Assembly (NCBI RefSeq): GCF_000321225.1
Contig: NW_004450480.1
Coordinates: 731,689-795,688 of the forward strand
From: Odobenus rosmarus divergens
Lineage: Eukaryota > Chordata > Mammalia > Carnivora > Odobenidae
Direction: 5' to 3'
DNA: 64,000 nt
Within the stretch, counting starts at the first letter, position 1. Every line of letters begins with the position of its first letter. The position numbers and the translations under genes were made by a program. This document shows positions 48,464 through 61,620 of this stretch, piece after piece. Under the pieces are notes generated by a model. That model searched no databases. It was not told where the DNA came from and worked only from the letters and a program-made list of their open reading frames with translations.

Positions 48464-48720
48464 CCATGCATTTTGGGGCACCTGGCTGGCTCAGTCGGTT
48501 GAGCTTGGTCCAACCCTTGGTTTCGGCTCAGGTCATGATCTTAGGGTTGTGATCTCAGGGTCCTGAGATCGGGCGCCATGTTGGGCTCCGTGCTCAGTGC
48601 AGAGTCGGCTTGAAATTCTTTCCCTTCCCTATATCCCTCCCACTCTGCTCCTCCCCCTGCTCATACTCTCTCTCTCTCAAATGAATAAATAAAATCTTAA
48701 AAAAATAACCCATCCATTTC
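48464..48720 (+). mobile_element. SINEC, plus orientation
   Basis: A plus-oriented SINEC (about 48475-48706) with a CT-rich middle and poly-A. The flanks ccatgcatttt and ccatccatttc are a plausible decayed target-site duplication. Confidence 0.85.
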
Positions 48721-48999
48721 TATAACAATTATGCTTATGGACTTTTGTTACTTTAATGATAAAAAACTATGATACTCATTTAAATGAGTATAAATATTAC
48801 TTTTTATTCAATAATAAATCACACCAATGATTATTATTAAATTATTATTAAATGGACATAGAAGACAAACACTAGGGGGGACATACTAAATTCTGGGCAC
48901 AGTGACACAGGGGTAACTCGGACAGATCCCTGTTCCCCAGAAACACTTTTCACAATAGCCTGGGTCAACTGTTTTGAGTAGGAAATTTTACAAAGTTAC

Positions 49000-49590
49000 A
49001 AAAAATTACATAAATCCTTGTTATAAAAAAATTAAATTCAGAATTATGAAAGTAAAAGAAGTGGAAAACTCTCCCTTCATCCATTTACATTGCCCAGGGG
49101 TAAACATTATTAATGGTTTGGTGTATGTCTTTCCAGCCCCGTTCTCCCATGTAAAGGAATATATACACACATTTCTTGGGTAATATCTGCATCTGTTTCT
49201 CTCTCTCTCTCTCTCTCTCCACACACACACACACACACACACACTCATCCTGTATATTGTTCTGTCTTGTGCTTTTGTTTTTACTAGAAGTTATCTCACT
49301 GACAATTTGGGGAAGCTGTGATCTATAGCTCTACGTTCTTCCTCCTGATCTCATGGAATGCCATGGTACAAAGGTGTTACCATTTTATCATGCATTCTCC
49401 TATTCACGTCTCCCAGTGGTTTGCTATTTCAAATAATGGTGCAATGAAAATCTTGCACATATACTGTTATGTGAGAATATTCTTAAGATGACTTCCTAAA
49501 GTGGATATGTTCAGTCAGAGAGGGCACACCTCTCACATTTTGATTGGATACCACTAAACTTTCCTCCAAAAACGTTGCAGCAACTTACCA
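49000..49590 (-). mobile_element. Old L1-like 3'-end sequence
   Basis: Phrases such as 'ggggtaaacattattaatgg' and 'aaataatggtgcaatgaaaa' fit an ancient minus-oriented L1 3' UTR. A compound (CT)n(CA)n microsatellite (49198-49244) interrupts it. Confidence 0.5.
49198..49244 (+). repeat. Compound (CT)n(CA)n microsatellite
   Basis: About ten CT units are followed directly by about twelve CA/AC units. Confidence 0.95.
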
Positions 49591-49749
49591 GATCAATTAT
49601 AATTGAATTCTCCTGCTTTGAAATATCCATTTCCTCTCTTCTGCTTATTGTAGGTAAGTTCATGGAGATAGAGAGGAAAAGAGCATCCCATTTCCAGCAC
49701 GCTTGTCCTTGTCTTTTCTGCCTTAGTGGTCAGGGCCTTTTTCTTAAAC

Positions 49750-49980
49750 CATAATTTATTGAGTTCTTGTGACACCCCAGGTGCGGGGCTGCGCAGTCCC
49801 ACAGCATTCGGCATTTTCCCATTTAAACCTGCCAACCATACTATGAGATATCATGTCCCCACTTCATAAATGGTAAGACTGAGGTTCAAAGGACTTAGTC
49901 ATCATGCCCTGGGCCACACCACCCGTCAGGGACGAGGCACAGGATCAGGGCTCACATTTTTCTGACTCCAACAGCTCCCA
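49750..49980 (-). mobile_element. MIR
   Basis: Minus-oriented: 'cttcataaatggtaagactg', 'ccacaccacccgtcagg', 'gatcagggctcaca'. Confidence 0.55.
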
Positions 49981-50580
49981 AAGGATATGTGTATATCACT
50001 CAAAGGAAACAGATAAAGCCTTTCACCTCATTACAAGGTCTATTAAAACAGACAGATGTCATTAAATATCCGTAAATAATGAATGAAGCTGCCTTGGCAT
50101 AGGAAGGCACAGCATTGTTGTTGTCCACTTCGTCTGTGTTTTTCTTTGTACCTTCCTCAAGCCTGCAACTACCCCCACCTGGTCTTGCACAGGGTGGGTG
50201 GTTGCTGGGAAAAGAGGGCAGGCAAGTGCCACATTGTGAGTGACTCGCTCTACTGCCCCCTACTGAAATACTCAGTCTCCCCCCCCCATGCGGCGGCCAT
50301 GGCATGGCCCCATTTCACAGCAGGGGAGCCGAGCCGGGAGGTGACATGGGACCTTCAGCACATAACCAGCCCTCCAGTTCTCTGGTTTCTTCTCTTTAAA
50401 CCAATGGAAACAAATGAAGTTGTCCTTCATTTTCATTTGCTAAACTTCAACAAAATGGATAGCAACTTCCCATGCCTTAAACTTAAAATTGATAGCAACT
50501 TCCTAAAAAATACCATCTATTATGGAACTTTACCATATTATTGGTACTGAATAATTACTTCAGGGTCATAACATAACTTT

Positions 50581-50797
50581 AAAAGTGATGTTGAGGGACT
50601 CCTGGGTGGCTCAGTAGGTTGGGCGTCTGCCTTCAGCTCAGGTCATGATCCCAGGGTCCTGGGATCAAGCCCAGCATTGGGATCCCTGCTCAGCGGGGAG
50701 CCTGCTTCTCCCTCTGCTTCTGCCTCTCTCTGCCTTGTGCTCTCTCTCTCAAATAAATAAATAAATAAAATCTTAAAAAAAAAAAAAGTGATGTTGA
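50581..50797 (+). mobile_element. SINEC with 14-bp target-site duplication
   Basis: A plus-oriented SINEC (50595-50783). Flanks aaaagtgatgttga at 50581-50594 and 50784-50797 are identical. Confidence 0.92.
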
Positions 50798-50879
50798 AGA
50801 TTAGGGGGAAAAAGTAAAAGTTATGTTTGATGAATATGTTGGTTTATGGTTTTCCTTTCTGGAAAAACTTCAGATACAG

Positions 50880-50980
50880 TCATATATTTATACATATATA
50901 TATGCATACATATTTATACATTTATATGTATACTTGTACTCACATACCTACATATACGTATATATGTATATTATAAATTA
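50880..50980 (+). repeat. TA-rich alternating tract
   Basis: 'tatttatacatatatatatg' and similar TA/CA steps over about 100 bp. Confidence 0.8.
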
Positions 50981-51893
50981 TTCATATCCTTAAGCATGAC
51001 CTAGTTAGCTCTGAGAAAATATACAGAAAGAAAAAAAGTCAGGAGAAAAAAGAAAAGGACAAAAAGACCATAATTAAACTTGATTTGTTTAAAACACAAT
51101 TTACAGCATAAATGTGTAGCAAAGTTTTGCTGTATTTGTCACCTAATGTAGTGTAGGAGCCTGAAAAAAAATTAAACTGATCCAGTTTGGTTGTGAATAA
51201 AGGGCACTGTTCAGACTCTGGCACTAACATCTCAAAAAAATTTTTTTCTGGAAACTCGGAGATGGCTTCTGAAGTTTATTAAAGGAAAAACACATTCACT
51301 AAAAAATATCATTTCCAAAAGGTATTTGAGAGCAAAATCTTATGAGCTTGGCTAGAACTATATCTGGCATCGAGACCTAGAAATATTAATATATAAAAAC
51401 CTTCAGGAAGAAAAAACCCCATAAATTTAAATATGAGTTGAGAGGTAAGATTCTTTATATCCTGACCAAATTGTTTCAAACTTAAACAATAATTTCATTT
51501 AAAAACTGGTATTAGACTATTTATTAAAAGTAAGTGTATTTTGTCTTCAGGAATTATTTGGGAAATTCCTAGTATTACTTTTTGTGCCGGGGATTATGAG
51601 TCTGTCATTATTTGAGGTTGATAATTAGACACAATAACCAGCTCTTGTAACTCAAAGGGTCAAATTCGCTTTATATTGTCTGTGCTTGCAGAATTTTAAA
51701 AAGCCCAGACACAGCCAAAGACCTAGGGGAAGCAAGCTTTTAATTAAACACTAATGAAGACGAGAAAAAAAAAAGGTGGTTTTTTTCCTCCCAAGAATCT
51801 AGGCAAATCCAAAGGGTCCTCCTATCCTTAACTCCAGTGGATGGGAATGACAGGAGACAGGGTCAGAGTGACAAGCAATGTCTACAGAATGCC

Positions 51894-51922
51894 AAAAAAA
51901 AAGAAAAGAAAAGAAAAGAAAG
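51894..51922 (+). repeat. (AAAAG)n repeat
   Basis: A-rich run followed by four to five AAAAG units. Confidence 0.9.
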
Positions 51923-52480
51923 CAAAATGTCTGAAGTGCCTGTCAGCATTTGTCAGGCAAAACGGGGCACCTTCCAGAATCTAACCACAGGGCTGGGCAC
52001 AGGAAGCGGCGATCACTTGACAGCCGGAGCTGACAAGAACTGCAGAAGCTGCCAACTTCCCCACCCTGGGCCGGGCACCACCGGGGACTTGCAGCCGGCT
52101 GTCCACAAAAGCCAGGGTCCTCGGGTGAGCCCATTGTCGCGGGCCCTGCGGGAAATAATTCACTCTGCTATCCAAAACACTGCCTTGTGAATAAGCTGGG
52201 AACACAGACACATCAGAGAACCCAAACAGATTTATTCTCAATCAGCAATACTGAACATTGGCATGGGGCTATTTTCAATAGCGAAAAACAATAAACACAC
52301 ACATAGAAACACATTTCAACCTGCATGGCTTTTCCTTCTGTATGAAGTTTCCAGAACTTTATAGACCATCACCTTTCCCTTTGGACAGAGGTCCCCTAAT
52401 GCTACTTTTTCCTCCTCCAAATGCTTAGTGTCTCCCTGCATCACATGCTGCCACCGCTCCTACCCAGGTCCCCAGCATCT

Positions 52481-52715
52481 GAAACAGCGTCCTGGGGACG
52501 CCTGGGTGGCTCAGTCAGTTAAGTGTCTGCCTTCGGCTCAGGTCATGATCCCAGGGTCCTGGGATGAGCCCCGCATCAGGCTCCCTGCTCAGTAGGGAGC
52601 CTGCTTCCCCGTCTCCCTCTGTCTGCAGCTCCCCTTGCTTGTGCTCTCTGTCTCTGTCAAATAAATAAAAATCTTAAAAAAAAGTATTAAAAAAAAAAAA
52701 AAGAAACAGCGTCCT
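52481..52715 (+). mobile_element. SINEC with 13-bp target-site duplication
   Basis: A plus-oriented SINEC (52494-52702) with a compound A-rich tail. Flanks gaaacagcgtcct at 52481-52493 and 52703-52715 are identical. Confidence 0.92.
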
Positions 52716-52784
52716 AATTGTCTTACCCCTTCCCAGCCATACCCGGCAGAATGGCTAGAGTGACCTTCTTAAAATGTAAAGCAG

Positions 52785-53270
52785 ATTCCTTTGTTCATTT
52801 AGTCAACAGGTATTTCCGAAGGATCTATTAGGTTCCAGGAGCTGAGGCTACTACAGCGAACAAAGCCAAGTCCCGGCACGTCTTCAGCTAACATTCTGGT
52901 TGGGCCAACACACAAGAGCATCTGAACAAAGGTCTAATGTCAGGTGGCAATAGATTTAGGAAGAAAAATAGAGCAGGATAGAGAAGGGTCAGGGGTGGCC
53001 TGGCAGGTGGGGTGAAATGGTAAGACCTGCAGGTAGTGAGGGGGAAGCACGCACGTGGACTCTAGGTTACTGGGTTCCAGGCAGACAACACCCCGAGGGC
53101 AAAGGCTCTGAGGCTGGAATGCACTGGACAGAGGGAAGGCCAGGGTCGCTGCAGAAGAGTTAGGGGACAAGTGTGAGGAATTACCACCAGAGGCTGAGTG
53201 TGTTTGCTGGCAGCTGGGGGGTGAAGAGAACCCAAGAAAGGGGTGCAGGTTTGGTGAGGCTGGCTTTTTC
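52785..53270 (-). mobile_element. L2 LINE 3' end
   Basis: Minus-oriented L2: 'tttagtcaacaggtatttcc', a middle resembling 'agggcaaaggctctgaggc' and 'gaatgcactggacagag'. Confidence 0.65.
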
Positions 53271-53499
53271 TGAGTTGGGACGTCATTGGACGGATTCAGA
53301 TATAAGCATGGCATGAGCTGAATTACTTCCGGAGCCTCGATTGAGAAAATACACTGTTTAGTCCCAACCAGTTCACTGATTCCTGATATGGCTACAGGGT
53401 TTGGTAGAGGGAGAGATGGAGCCTGGGGAAGTCCTGGGCGTCAGGCGGGCAAACGGAGCAAAGGAAGGGGCTGAAGAGTTTGTAAAAACTAAGCCCCTT

Positions 53500-53940
53500 G
53501 CACGAGATGGCTGAGGGTATGGGGTTTGACTTCAGACAGAACTGAGCTCCAGTCTTTGCTCTTGGACAGGTTACTCAGCAGCTCTACACAGTTCCCACAT
53601 TTGCCAAGTGGGTTCCATAATACCTGTTACATGTCACTGTCAGGAGAATTTCATGAAACGGTGGCTATGAAGTGCTTAGCACTATGTCTGACACATAGAA
53701 AATGTTCACTAAGAAATAACCATCGCTAACACTTTTTAAATGCTTACCACGGGCCAGCCCCCCTAGTGAAATCTTTGTTTATCTGTGTCGTCCCCTCAAC
53801 AAACCTAGGAGATAGGTCCTATTATCCTTTCCATCTCATGCACAAGAAGATGAGGCACAGAGAGGTCATGTAATTTGCCCATGTCACACCACTATGAAAT
53901 GACTGTGTTTGGAGTTACATCCTGGTCAGACTTGGCACTC
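53500..53940. mobile_element. Two MIRs, plus then minus
   Basis: A plus-oriented copy (about 53510-53720: 'gggtttgacttcagacagaa', 'gtgcttagcactatgtctga') is followed by a minus-oriented copy (about 53730-53935: 'gatgaggcacagagaggtca'). Confidence 0.65.
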
Positions 53941-54049
53941 ATATAACTTTTAGCATGATTACTTTAGGCTTAGGATCAAGTCTGTGCAAGGAGTCCCAAT
54001 TTTCCCAATCAAAAAGCTACCATTTCTCAACCCATGTAATTTTTAACCT

Positions 54050-54190
54050 TCCTACCATGTAAATGTAAGTATTATTTATTTTATCTCCTGCGTTGGTAAA
54101 GAAACAGGCCCAGAGCAATTAAGCAGCTTGGCTCAAGGTCACACAGCTGGTAAGTCATGAAGCCTTGATTTTAAACCAGGTCCAGTTGAC
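54050..54190 (-). mobile_element. MIR remnant
   Basis: Minus-oriented: 'gctcaaggtcacacagctgg' and 'taagtcatgaagccttgat'. Confidence 0.65.
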
Positions 54191-54839
54191 TACAGCTCAT
54201 TCTAGTTCCCTATTTTATCAAGGCCCTTTTCTTTCTCAGATAATAAGCATCTAATCACATTTTAATGAGACAAACTCATTTCTGTAAAAATATTTGCTGG
54301 CTACATTACCCAAGGGTAGCATGATGCTTGTAATTACTGGGTCTCCTTAGCAGTTGCAAATCTCAGGGTCGTATCGGAGGAGAGCTTACCCAGATGAGAG
54401 AGACAGCCGTCAGTGGGGTCCCATAGCCTTCGTGCATGAGAGTCTAGGGGTCAGGGTTGAGAAGAAGAAAGTTTAACAGCTTCGGTTGCAGAGAAAGAAA
54501 GAAAACAACTAAACAGTTGTGAGCATCTTTGCTCTCGTGCCCGAGTCAGAAGATGTCAGTCTCAGGATAAAAAGCTGTGCCATGCACCCATGGGGGCACA
54601 GTGTCTCTCTGCAGTGCTCAGGGGACCCTGTCCTGCTTGCCACCCTAGTCTGTAGTTCTTAATCTGGGGTAGAGAGGAGGAAGGAGAAGCAGACTTCTGC
54701 ACATTGTAAGGGTTTCAGTGGTTCCTCATATACATAAAGCATTGAGCCCACCACACATATAAAGACATATAAAGACAATGATTTGCCAGGCACTAACCCG
54801 TCCATCCAACCAACCATCGATCCGCACATTTATCTAACA

Positions 54840-55020
54840 CTGCTTACTGAAAATACCAATACAGTGAATTTCGATAATGGTCCTAGGAGAGAAACACTGT
54901 AAGTGAGATACTATAATTATCTATATTTTACAGCAGAAAAAAAAATTGAGTCTCAGAGAACTTATTCGGGTAACAAAAGGTGAGTTAGGATTTGAATTCA
55001 TAGGCAGCCTGAGTGTATTG
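54840..55020 (-). mobile_element. MIR remnant
   Basis: Minus-oriented: 'attgagtctcagagaactta' and 'ggtgagttaggatttgaatt'. Confidence 0.5.
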
Positions 55021-55930
55021 ACTGCGTTTTTGAGGGCCAGGCTATGTTTCCACCCAATGTTTGCTGAGTGAATAAGTGAATAAATTGATAAGATTCTATC
55101 TTTATGAGTTGTTTACCTTTTCAGAAATAAAGCAGCAAGTCAGTGGCAGGACACTGAGCCTTGGAGTCAGCCAGAGCACTGTTCAAATTCCAACACCGTG
55201 ACTTATTAGTTAATAAGTATATAAAACCAATAAAGTGGGGTTCATGATATCATCCTGTAGTGCCATTACAAGGACAAAGATAAGGCACGATATCTCCTAA
55301 AGCTAAAGATCTTCTGTACATACCCTGGAGAAGTTCTTGCTCATAAGCACAAGGAGACAAACACAAAAATTTTCACTGCAGTATTGTGAGACACTGAAAA
55401 ATGGGAAATGACTTAAGTATTGACCAACAAAAGATCAGCTATATTTATGCAATGCAATATAGGGATTGAAGTGAATTTAGAGACAAATCCTCAAAGCTTG
55501 TTGAGAGAATAATAAGGTAGCAGAATAATACATCCTTATATAAATTTGACAGACACAGAAGTAATATAGATTGTTTATGTATATTAACACATACAAACAT
55601 ATGTGGCAAAATTATAAAAACATGCCCAGGAATGAGAAACACAAATTTCATGGTAGGATTCTAGAGAGATAGATAGAAGTACAAGGGTGGTTTCAATTGA
55701 TTCCATACAATTTTATTATATTTCTCTTTTTTTCCAATTTTATTATATTTCAAAAATGTATCTAAACAAACATGGCAAAATATTAAGATGTCTTAACACT
55801 GAGAGGTAGGTGTGTGGACTTTTACTCATATTATCTTTTATATTTTTCGATATTGAAAAAATCCCCTAAGGGTTTTTTGTTTTGTTTTAAGATAACACAT
55901 GCAAAGTGCCAAGCACAAGGCCTGGCACAC

Positions 55931-55977
55931 AGTAGCTACTAGATAATTAGTAGCTACTAGATAATTAGTAGCTATTA
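55931..55977 (+). repeat. 18-bp tandem repeat, 2.6 copies
   Basis: agtagctactagataatt occurs exactly at 55931-55948 and 55949-55966, with a partial third copy (agtagctatta) to 55977. It arises in a MIR-like tail ('aaggcctggcacacagtag'). Confidence 0.95.
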
Positions 55978-57249
55978 GCCAAGTCAAGGCAGTGAGACTA
56001 TAGGAAAGCACCAGTTAAGGAAAAACAGTTATTTAAGCAAGAAGCTTTGCCCTAACACAAAATCCAAGAGACTGAAAATGATTAGGACATTGGGGGAAAT
56101 GGCACAATATAATTTATCACATGTATCAGCCTCTTTCATGCCAAGTTGATTTCAAGGATGCCAGAATTTTTATCTGTTACATATGAACACCTATAGGCAC
56201 ACATATATGTAATCACATATGGATGTCAACTTGAATTTTTTTCATGAGCATTTCATTTCTGCTTCCTTCCCCTGTGTTACATCATATTACCTCATCTACA
56301 AAATTTAGAACTACCTCTCTTGTTTCCCATTCGAATCATTCACACTTTTCCACAACCACCAAATTGGACATCCCCAATATAATGCTCATAATAAACACAG
56401 TGGGGGATAAACAGGAAGTTATCCCGTCTTGCAGCTCTACCAAGACAAGCCAGTATGAGGAAAAACAAATGCCGATTTGAAAAGGCAGGAGAGTCTATTC
56501 TTAACTTAGTGTTTTTCAAGCTGTGCAACAGAAGCTCCAAAATGCTTCTCAAAGATACAGAGACCAATCTTGTTGATTTTAAATATACAGTCTTCCCATC
56601 ATGTGACGTGATGGGCTAGAACATTAATATAGTTTTCCTTCTTAGTTTTGGGGATCTCGGCATCTCAGTTCCTCGCTATAAAACCCTAGGCTTTGATTAC
56701 CAGAAAAGATAGCAGATGAATTTTCTCTGTGATGATAAGGAGACTCGTATTTCATTTATCTGCCAAGTTTCGTCTCCTTTCTGTAGGTACTACTGCTATT
56801 AACTGACTCCATGGCTGCCCGATCCCTTCAACAGGGTAGGATCCAATCAGGAGACTGCTCTGAGTGGCAGGCCGTGTTCTAAAATAAAGCCAGATTCTAC
56901 ATCCTTCACATCAGTGCAATCCTTACTCCCCACTTCCTTCCCGTGGGCCCTTCCTCAGTTCAGGCTTTGATCCTGGCACCTGTTGGGCAGGCATCCGTAG
57001 AAGATGCTGTGATGTGCTGTTCAGACTTATTCCCTCAGTTGTCGGAAGCATTCTGAGCTGACAGCTCTCAGCCCCCTCTGGGGACTGCCCTCCCTTAAAG
57101 AGCTGCCTACGTCAAGGTCACTCCACATTCTCAAGGGCAGCCCACTTCTAATGATGTGTTGATGTAGGTTGGGGGGGAAGAACAGCCCTCTTGTTCCAAA
57201 TGGGGACAACTCTGTCTTCCAGAGCTACCCATGAGGGCAGCTGAAGCCA

Positions 57250-57740
57250 TTGTTGAGCCTGAATTATAAATAGTCCAATTTCTCCTCTGCTCCTCCTGCT
57301 TCTTTCTAGTCCCTTCTACAGGTGTTGATCACAGTGCGCTCTCTAGTAAACATCCTGCTTGCGAATTTGTTTCAGGAACCAAAGCTGCATCAGCCTTCAT
57401 GCAGTACCATGGTAGGCTCGCTTTTCCTAGCCCCTGTGATAGAGTGGGTTACATAATCAGCTCCGACCCATGACCTTCGAGAAGTCACATGAGCTACTTA
57501 GAGACCAAGCAGTTAGTTGCCAGTGTAAAGCCCCAGAGCTCTTCACTCTCTATCCTGGTAACTGGTAATGTGCAGGAACGTTCTGTGAGCCTCAGTGACA
57601 GTGATGAGCAGAGCTTAGAGACAACCTGTGATTGGACAAGTAGTATGAACCAAAAACAAACTTTACTTCTTTAAGCCTTTAGGATACTGGGACTGTTTGT
57701 TGTCAGAGCAAAACCTCTCCTCTCCTGACTGATACACCTG
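57250..57740 (+). repeat. Ancient LTR-like repeat, family not named
   Basis: The stretch 'agtgacagtgatgagcagag', 'acaacctgtgattggacaag', 'ctttaagcctttaggatact' and 'ctcctgactgatacac' follows the order of a common mammalian LTR-like fossil. There is no internal viral coding sequence. Confidence 0.35.
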
Positions 57741-57749
57741 TATCACTGC

Positions 57750-58330
57750 AACAGCCTCCCAGCTCCCCTTCCCGCCTCCACTCTGCTACCTGCTCCCAAA
57801 TCTATCAGCCTCACTGCTGCCAGGGATGGGTCTAAATCAAGCTCTCCCCTGCCCCCAAAGTTCTGAAGAAAAAAACATCAAAATCCTAAAGTAAAAGATC
57901 ATTCAAGTTCAGACTTGAATTATTCTCAATCAACATCTCTGTCTCTGACTCCAACTCCCTCTCTCTCTTTCTCTCCCCTCACCCTCTCTCCCCATCGGCC
58001 TTAAAAACCTGTTTATAATCTCCCCAAAGCCATGTTTTCCTATGTCTGAAATGCCCTTCTGCTTTTCTTCATCCATCCAACTCCTACTTGTCCCTCAAAC
58101 CTCAGCTTGAGAATTACCTCCTCCAGGAAGCCTCCTTGACTCCCTTCCCCTCCCTTTTTGCTTTAATCCAGTCTGATTTAGATCCCCTCCACTGTGCACC
58201 TAGAGTTTCATTTCCTTAACTATCTCCCTTCGTTGACAATAGATGCCTCAAGGGCAGGAACAATGCCTATTTTGACTTTGTGTTGCTAATGCCTTGGCAC
58301 AGTAGCAGAGCCGGGGTAAGCACTTGGATC
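57750..58330 (+). mobile_element. L2 LINE 3' end
   Basis: Plus-oriented L2: 'ctgaaatgcccttctgctt', 'aggaagcctccttgactcc', 'tgcctcaagggcaggaacaa', in order. A CT-rich run sits inside at about 57950-57985. Confidence 0.75.
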
Positions 58331-58584
58331 ATTATTTTAGGTACAAATAAACTAACAAGAGAATGATTCAATCTCTAACTCCAATCATGTTCTACGACAA
58401 AGGACCTAGTACAAGTAACCTGAACACTCATCCTGAATATTTGTTCACTAATTTCCTGGTGACTAGGTATTTGATGAGAAAATTCTTTCATATTCCCTCA
58501 AGTTCTATTTTTTCTATTAGTAAATTTTGGACTTTTCTTCCTCTCACATTCTGTACCCAATATGTTGCTTTTTTTCTAGTGTGG

Positions 58585-58830
58585 GAACTGGCAAACTTTC
58601 TGTAAAGGACCTGACAGTAAGTATTATTAACTTTGTGGCCAATACAGTCTTTTTGTCAACTACTCGGCTGTAAGTAGTTAAGGCACAACGACTCAATTCT
58701 GCCACCGTAATGCAAAAGCAACCATAGACAACATGTACATGAATGAGCAGGGCTGTGTGCCAATAAAACTTTATTTACAAAAACGAGAGGACAGTTTTCT
58801 CCTGTGGGTCGCAGTTTGTCCGCCCCTCTT
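58585..58830. mobile_element. DNA-transposon fossil (MER-type, family not named)
   Basis: Inverted ends (ggcaaactttctgtaaagg at the left; gcagtttgtccgcccctc at the right) enclose a body with 'ccaataaaactttatttac'. I recognise this as a common mammalian nonautonomous DNA element but cannot name the family with confidence. Confidence 0.65.
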
Positions 58831-59269
58831 CTAGTCTGTGTAATTCAGAGGGCTATGGAGAGTGAGGGCTGGGGATAAGCAAAATATACATGATTTGAGA
58901 TGCACACAGGCCACAGAATGCTCAATGGGGAACTTTTCTTTTGGGGGAGTTGGTCTTTCCCAGCCAATGTAGTGGGAGGCAAAATTCATGTGTTACCAGT
59001 TTATGGATCATCAGAGTCTTGGATATAGAGAGATTATTTCCTTAGAGACCCTAATGGGAGCTGTCTATGATCTCCTAGAGTTTTTGTATTGGCTTACAAG
59101 AGCAAATCCCAAGGCTCACCCTATACATAGTCTCTCTTCCTTAACATCCTTGCCTGCAAAGATGGGAATTTAGTTTCCACAGAACTAGTATCACTTATAA
59201 AAACAATAGTAATTCCCTTAGCCTTACCCTTCATCAAGGACCTTCCATGGGTCTGGTGTTAAGTACCAT

Positions 59270-59480
59270 ACATACCCAAGAGCTAACATTAATTGAGCAT
59301 TTGCTTGTGCCAGGCAGGATGTTCAGTGTTACAAATATTATCTCATGAATTTTTCATCCTGCCCATTATGCAGGTACTAAAGTTCTCCCCTTTTACCCAG
59401 GAGGCTCAAAGAGGGAAAGCAATTTGGTCAAGGTCAAAGTTGCTAAACTCAGAGCCTACAGCCTCTGCCTGGTCTGCTCT
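59270..59480 (-). mobile_element. MIR remnant
   Basis: Minus-oriented: 'attgagcatttgcttgtgcc', 'caggaggctcaaagaggg', 'gtcaaggtcaaagttgc'. Confidence 0.55.
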
Positions 59481-61384
59481 GTCTGCTACCCCTCGGGGCC
59501 AACTGCCTGCCTCAGGGGAGCTGACCCAGCCTCTTACGGTCACTTAAATATCTCAGATTCTGTCCACGTTACCTCCTGCTGAGACAACCACTCCATTCAG
59601 GGTTAGCAAGAAATTCTACCTTTGAGGTGTTGGGGATGAGGGGAAAACTTAATCCCAAGTAACCAACTGAGGGCTTTGTTAGAACATGTCACACTGAATA
59701 AAAAGCAAAGGGTGTTGATTTTTTTCAGCCACATTCTCCCATCATTTTCCACCTCAGTTGTTTGTTAAACTTAATTAATTGCTATGACGGAACCCACCCA
59801 GGCAAGATATCAGCAGGATAGATATATGGCGGATGAATCAGCTTTTAAGATTTTGTCCCAAATTGAAGGTGAATGTCCCAGCCTGCGACTTGAACCAAAT
59901 TCAAACCTTCACTCATAAAGTAAGTCTTTGTTCAAAGGCAGCCCTAGTACAGCTTCTGCCCGCTCTTTATTTAGTCGTGTTACTACAGAAATGCCTTATA
60001 GCTAGTCTCTTAATTATTCATGGTTTTTGGCAAATTAAGTCTCATGCCTCTCCAGTATCTAGAGGTAGAGGAAGTGTTCAATTCCAAAGAAATTATGCCT
60101 TCCCAGCTGTACCAGCCAGGCAATGATGTTGTTGCCAAATTCCGTATGAATAGGTGGAGGATCTTATTTCACTTATAGTATATGAATAAACAAAATACCC
60201 CCAGGGAACTGCGAGGTATTTCATGTAACGAATATCTCCCCCACCAACCTTATTTCTCTCTGGAGTGACTGAGCCCTGGATTTCCCACAAAGACTATTCA
60301 GCCCAAAAGCAAGAAGAATGACACCTTTTTTATTATCGAGATGATAAAAAAATGGGGTTCAATAAAATATGTAACCCTATGGTGTTTCCAGTTCATGTGC
60401 CAGTAAACCGGGCAGGACCACTGAACATTGATTTAGAAATCATAATTATTAGATAGCAATAAGGGTGTTTTAATGATGAGTCCCCACCCCGTTAACTTGA
60501 ATTACTGTGGCAAAATACTTGGAAATGTGTTTGCCATTAATCTTTGTACTTACCTAGAAAAATATTTTGTTTAAAGAGCTCTAGATTTGAGATTCTAAGA
60601 AGGCAGGTGCAGTGGACATTGCGGATTGCCCCCCAACCGAGCACTGACCCTCCCCCATTGTTTGGCAGCTATGTGGTCTGCCTGGGACTAACCTCACGCC
60701 CAGCTGCAGAAATGGGTCTGCTCCCCCACTGGCCTAAGCACATCAGTGTAATTAGTGTTTCTCAACAGTTATATTCATTATCATAGTCTTAAGGAGCCTT
60801 GTAGATAGTTTTTTGTTTGCTAGTCATCCCCACCCCCTGCAAATTCTAATGCCGAAAGTATACTGTGTATCTGTTTAGGTATGGATATCTGTGTTTTATA
60901 CACAAAAAGAGTAAGATTTTTTTGTGCCTCGGTCCCACTCCCAAGAAATAATTTTTGCTTCTTGGGGGTCCTATCACTCCCACTGAGAATGCCTGAATTA
61001 TAATCCCATTCCCTGTGCCATTCAGTGCAGGCACTGGGGGAGGGCACCGACCCTAAATTAATCTATCAGAGTGCAAACTGGGAATTTTTTTTTTTTTTTT
61101 GATAGCTGGTGGAGATGAGAAATGTTTTTTTCTTTCTGGATGGGTTCATATGTGGATCTCAGCTGTGGAACTGCTGCAGCTATCTGCTATCATGAGCGAA
61201 GAAACCAGCTAGAGCAAAAGCCAATACATGAACAAGACAAGGCTGAAAGAATCATGGGCAACAAGCATTGTACCTGGATCAAACCATACCTGAAGTTCAT
61301 TCAACTACTAAACATTTCGGTTTGTCATAAGTCCCTTCTTTTTATTTTGTAGGTTAGAGTTGGGTTTCCTATTACTATAAATCC

Positions 61385-61620
61385 CAAATGACAGAGCAGA
61401 TAACATTTACTGAATGCTTCCTAAACTCTAGGCACTGTGCTAAATATCTTATGTGTCAATTAATTCTTTCATCAACCTCTGTGATTAGTACTATTGTATT
61501 TCCCATTTTATAAATGATAAACTGAATCAGAATAAGATAAAGTAACTTATGTATGATCAAACATAGGCAAAGGCTGGATTTATCCCTGTGTCTGACTTGG
61601 AGCCTAAGGTATTAACCACT
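61385..61620 (-). mobile_element. MIR remnant
   Basis: Minus-oriented: 'tactgaatgcttcctaaact', 'ttataaatgataaactgaat', 'aaacataggcaaaggctgg'. Confidence 0.55.
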
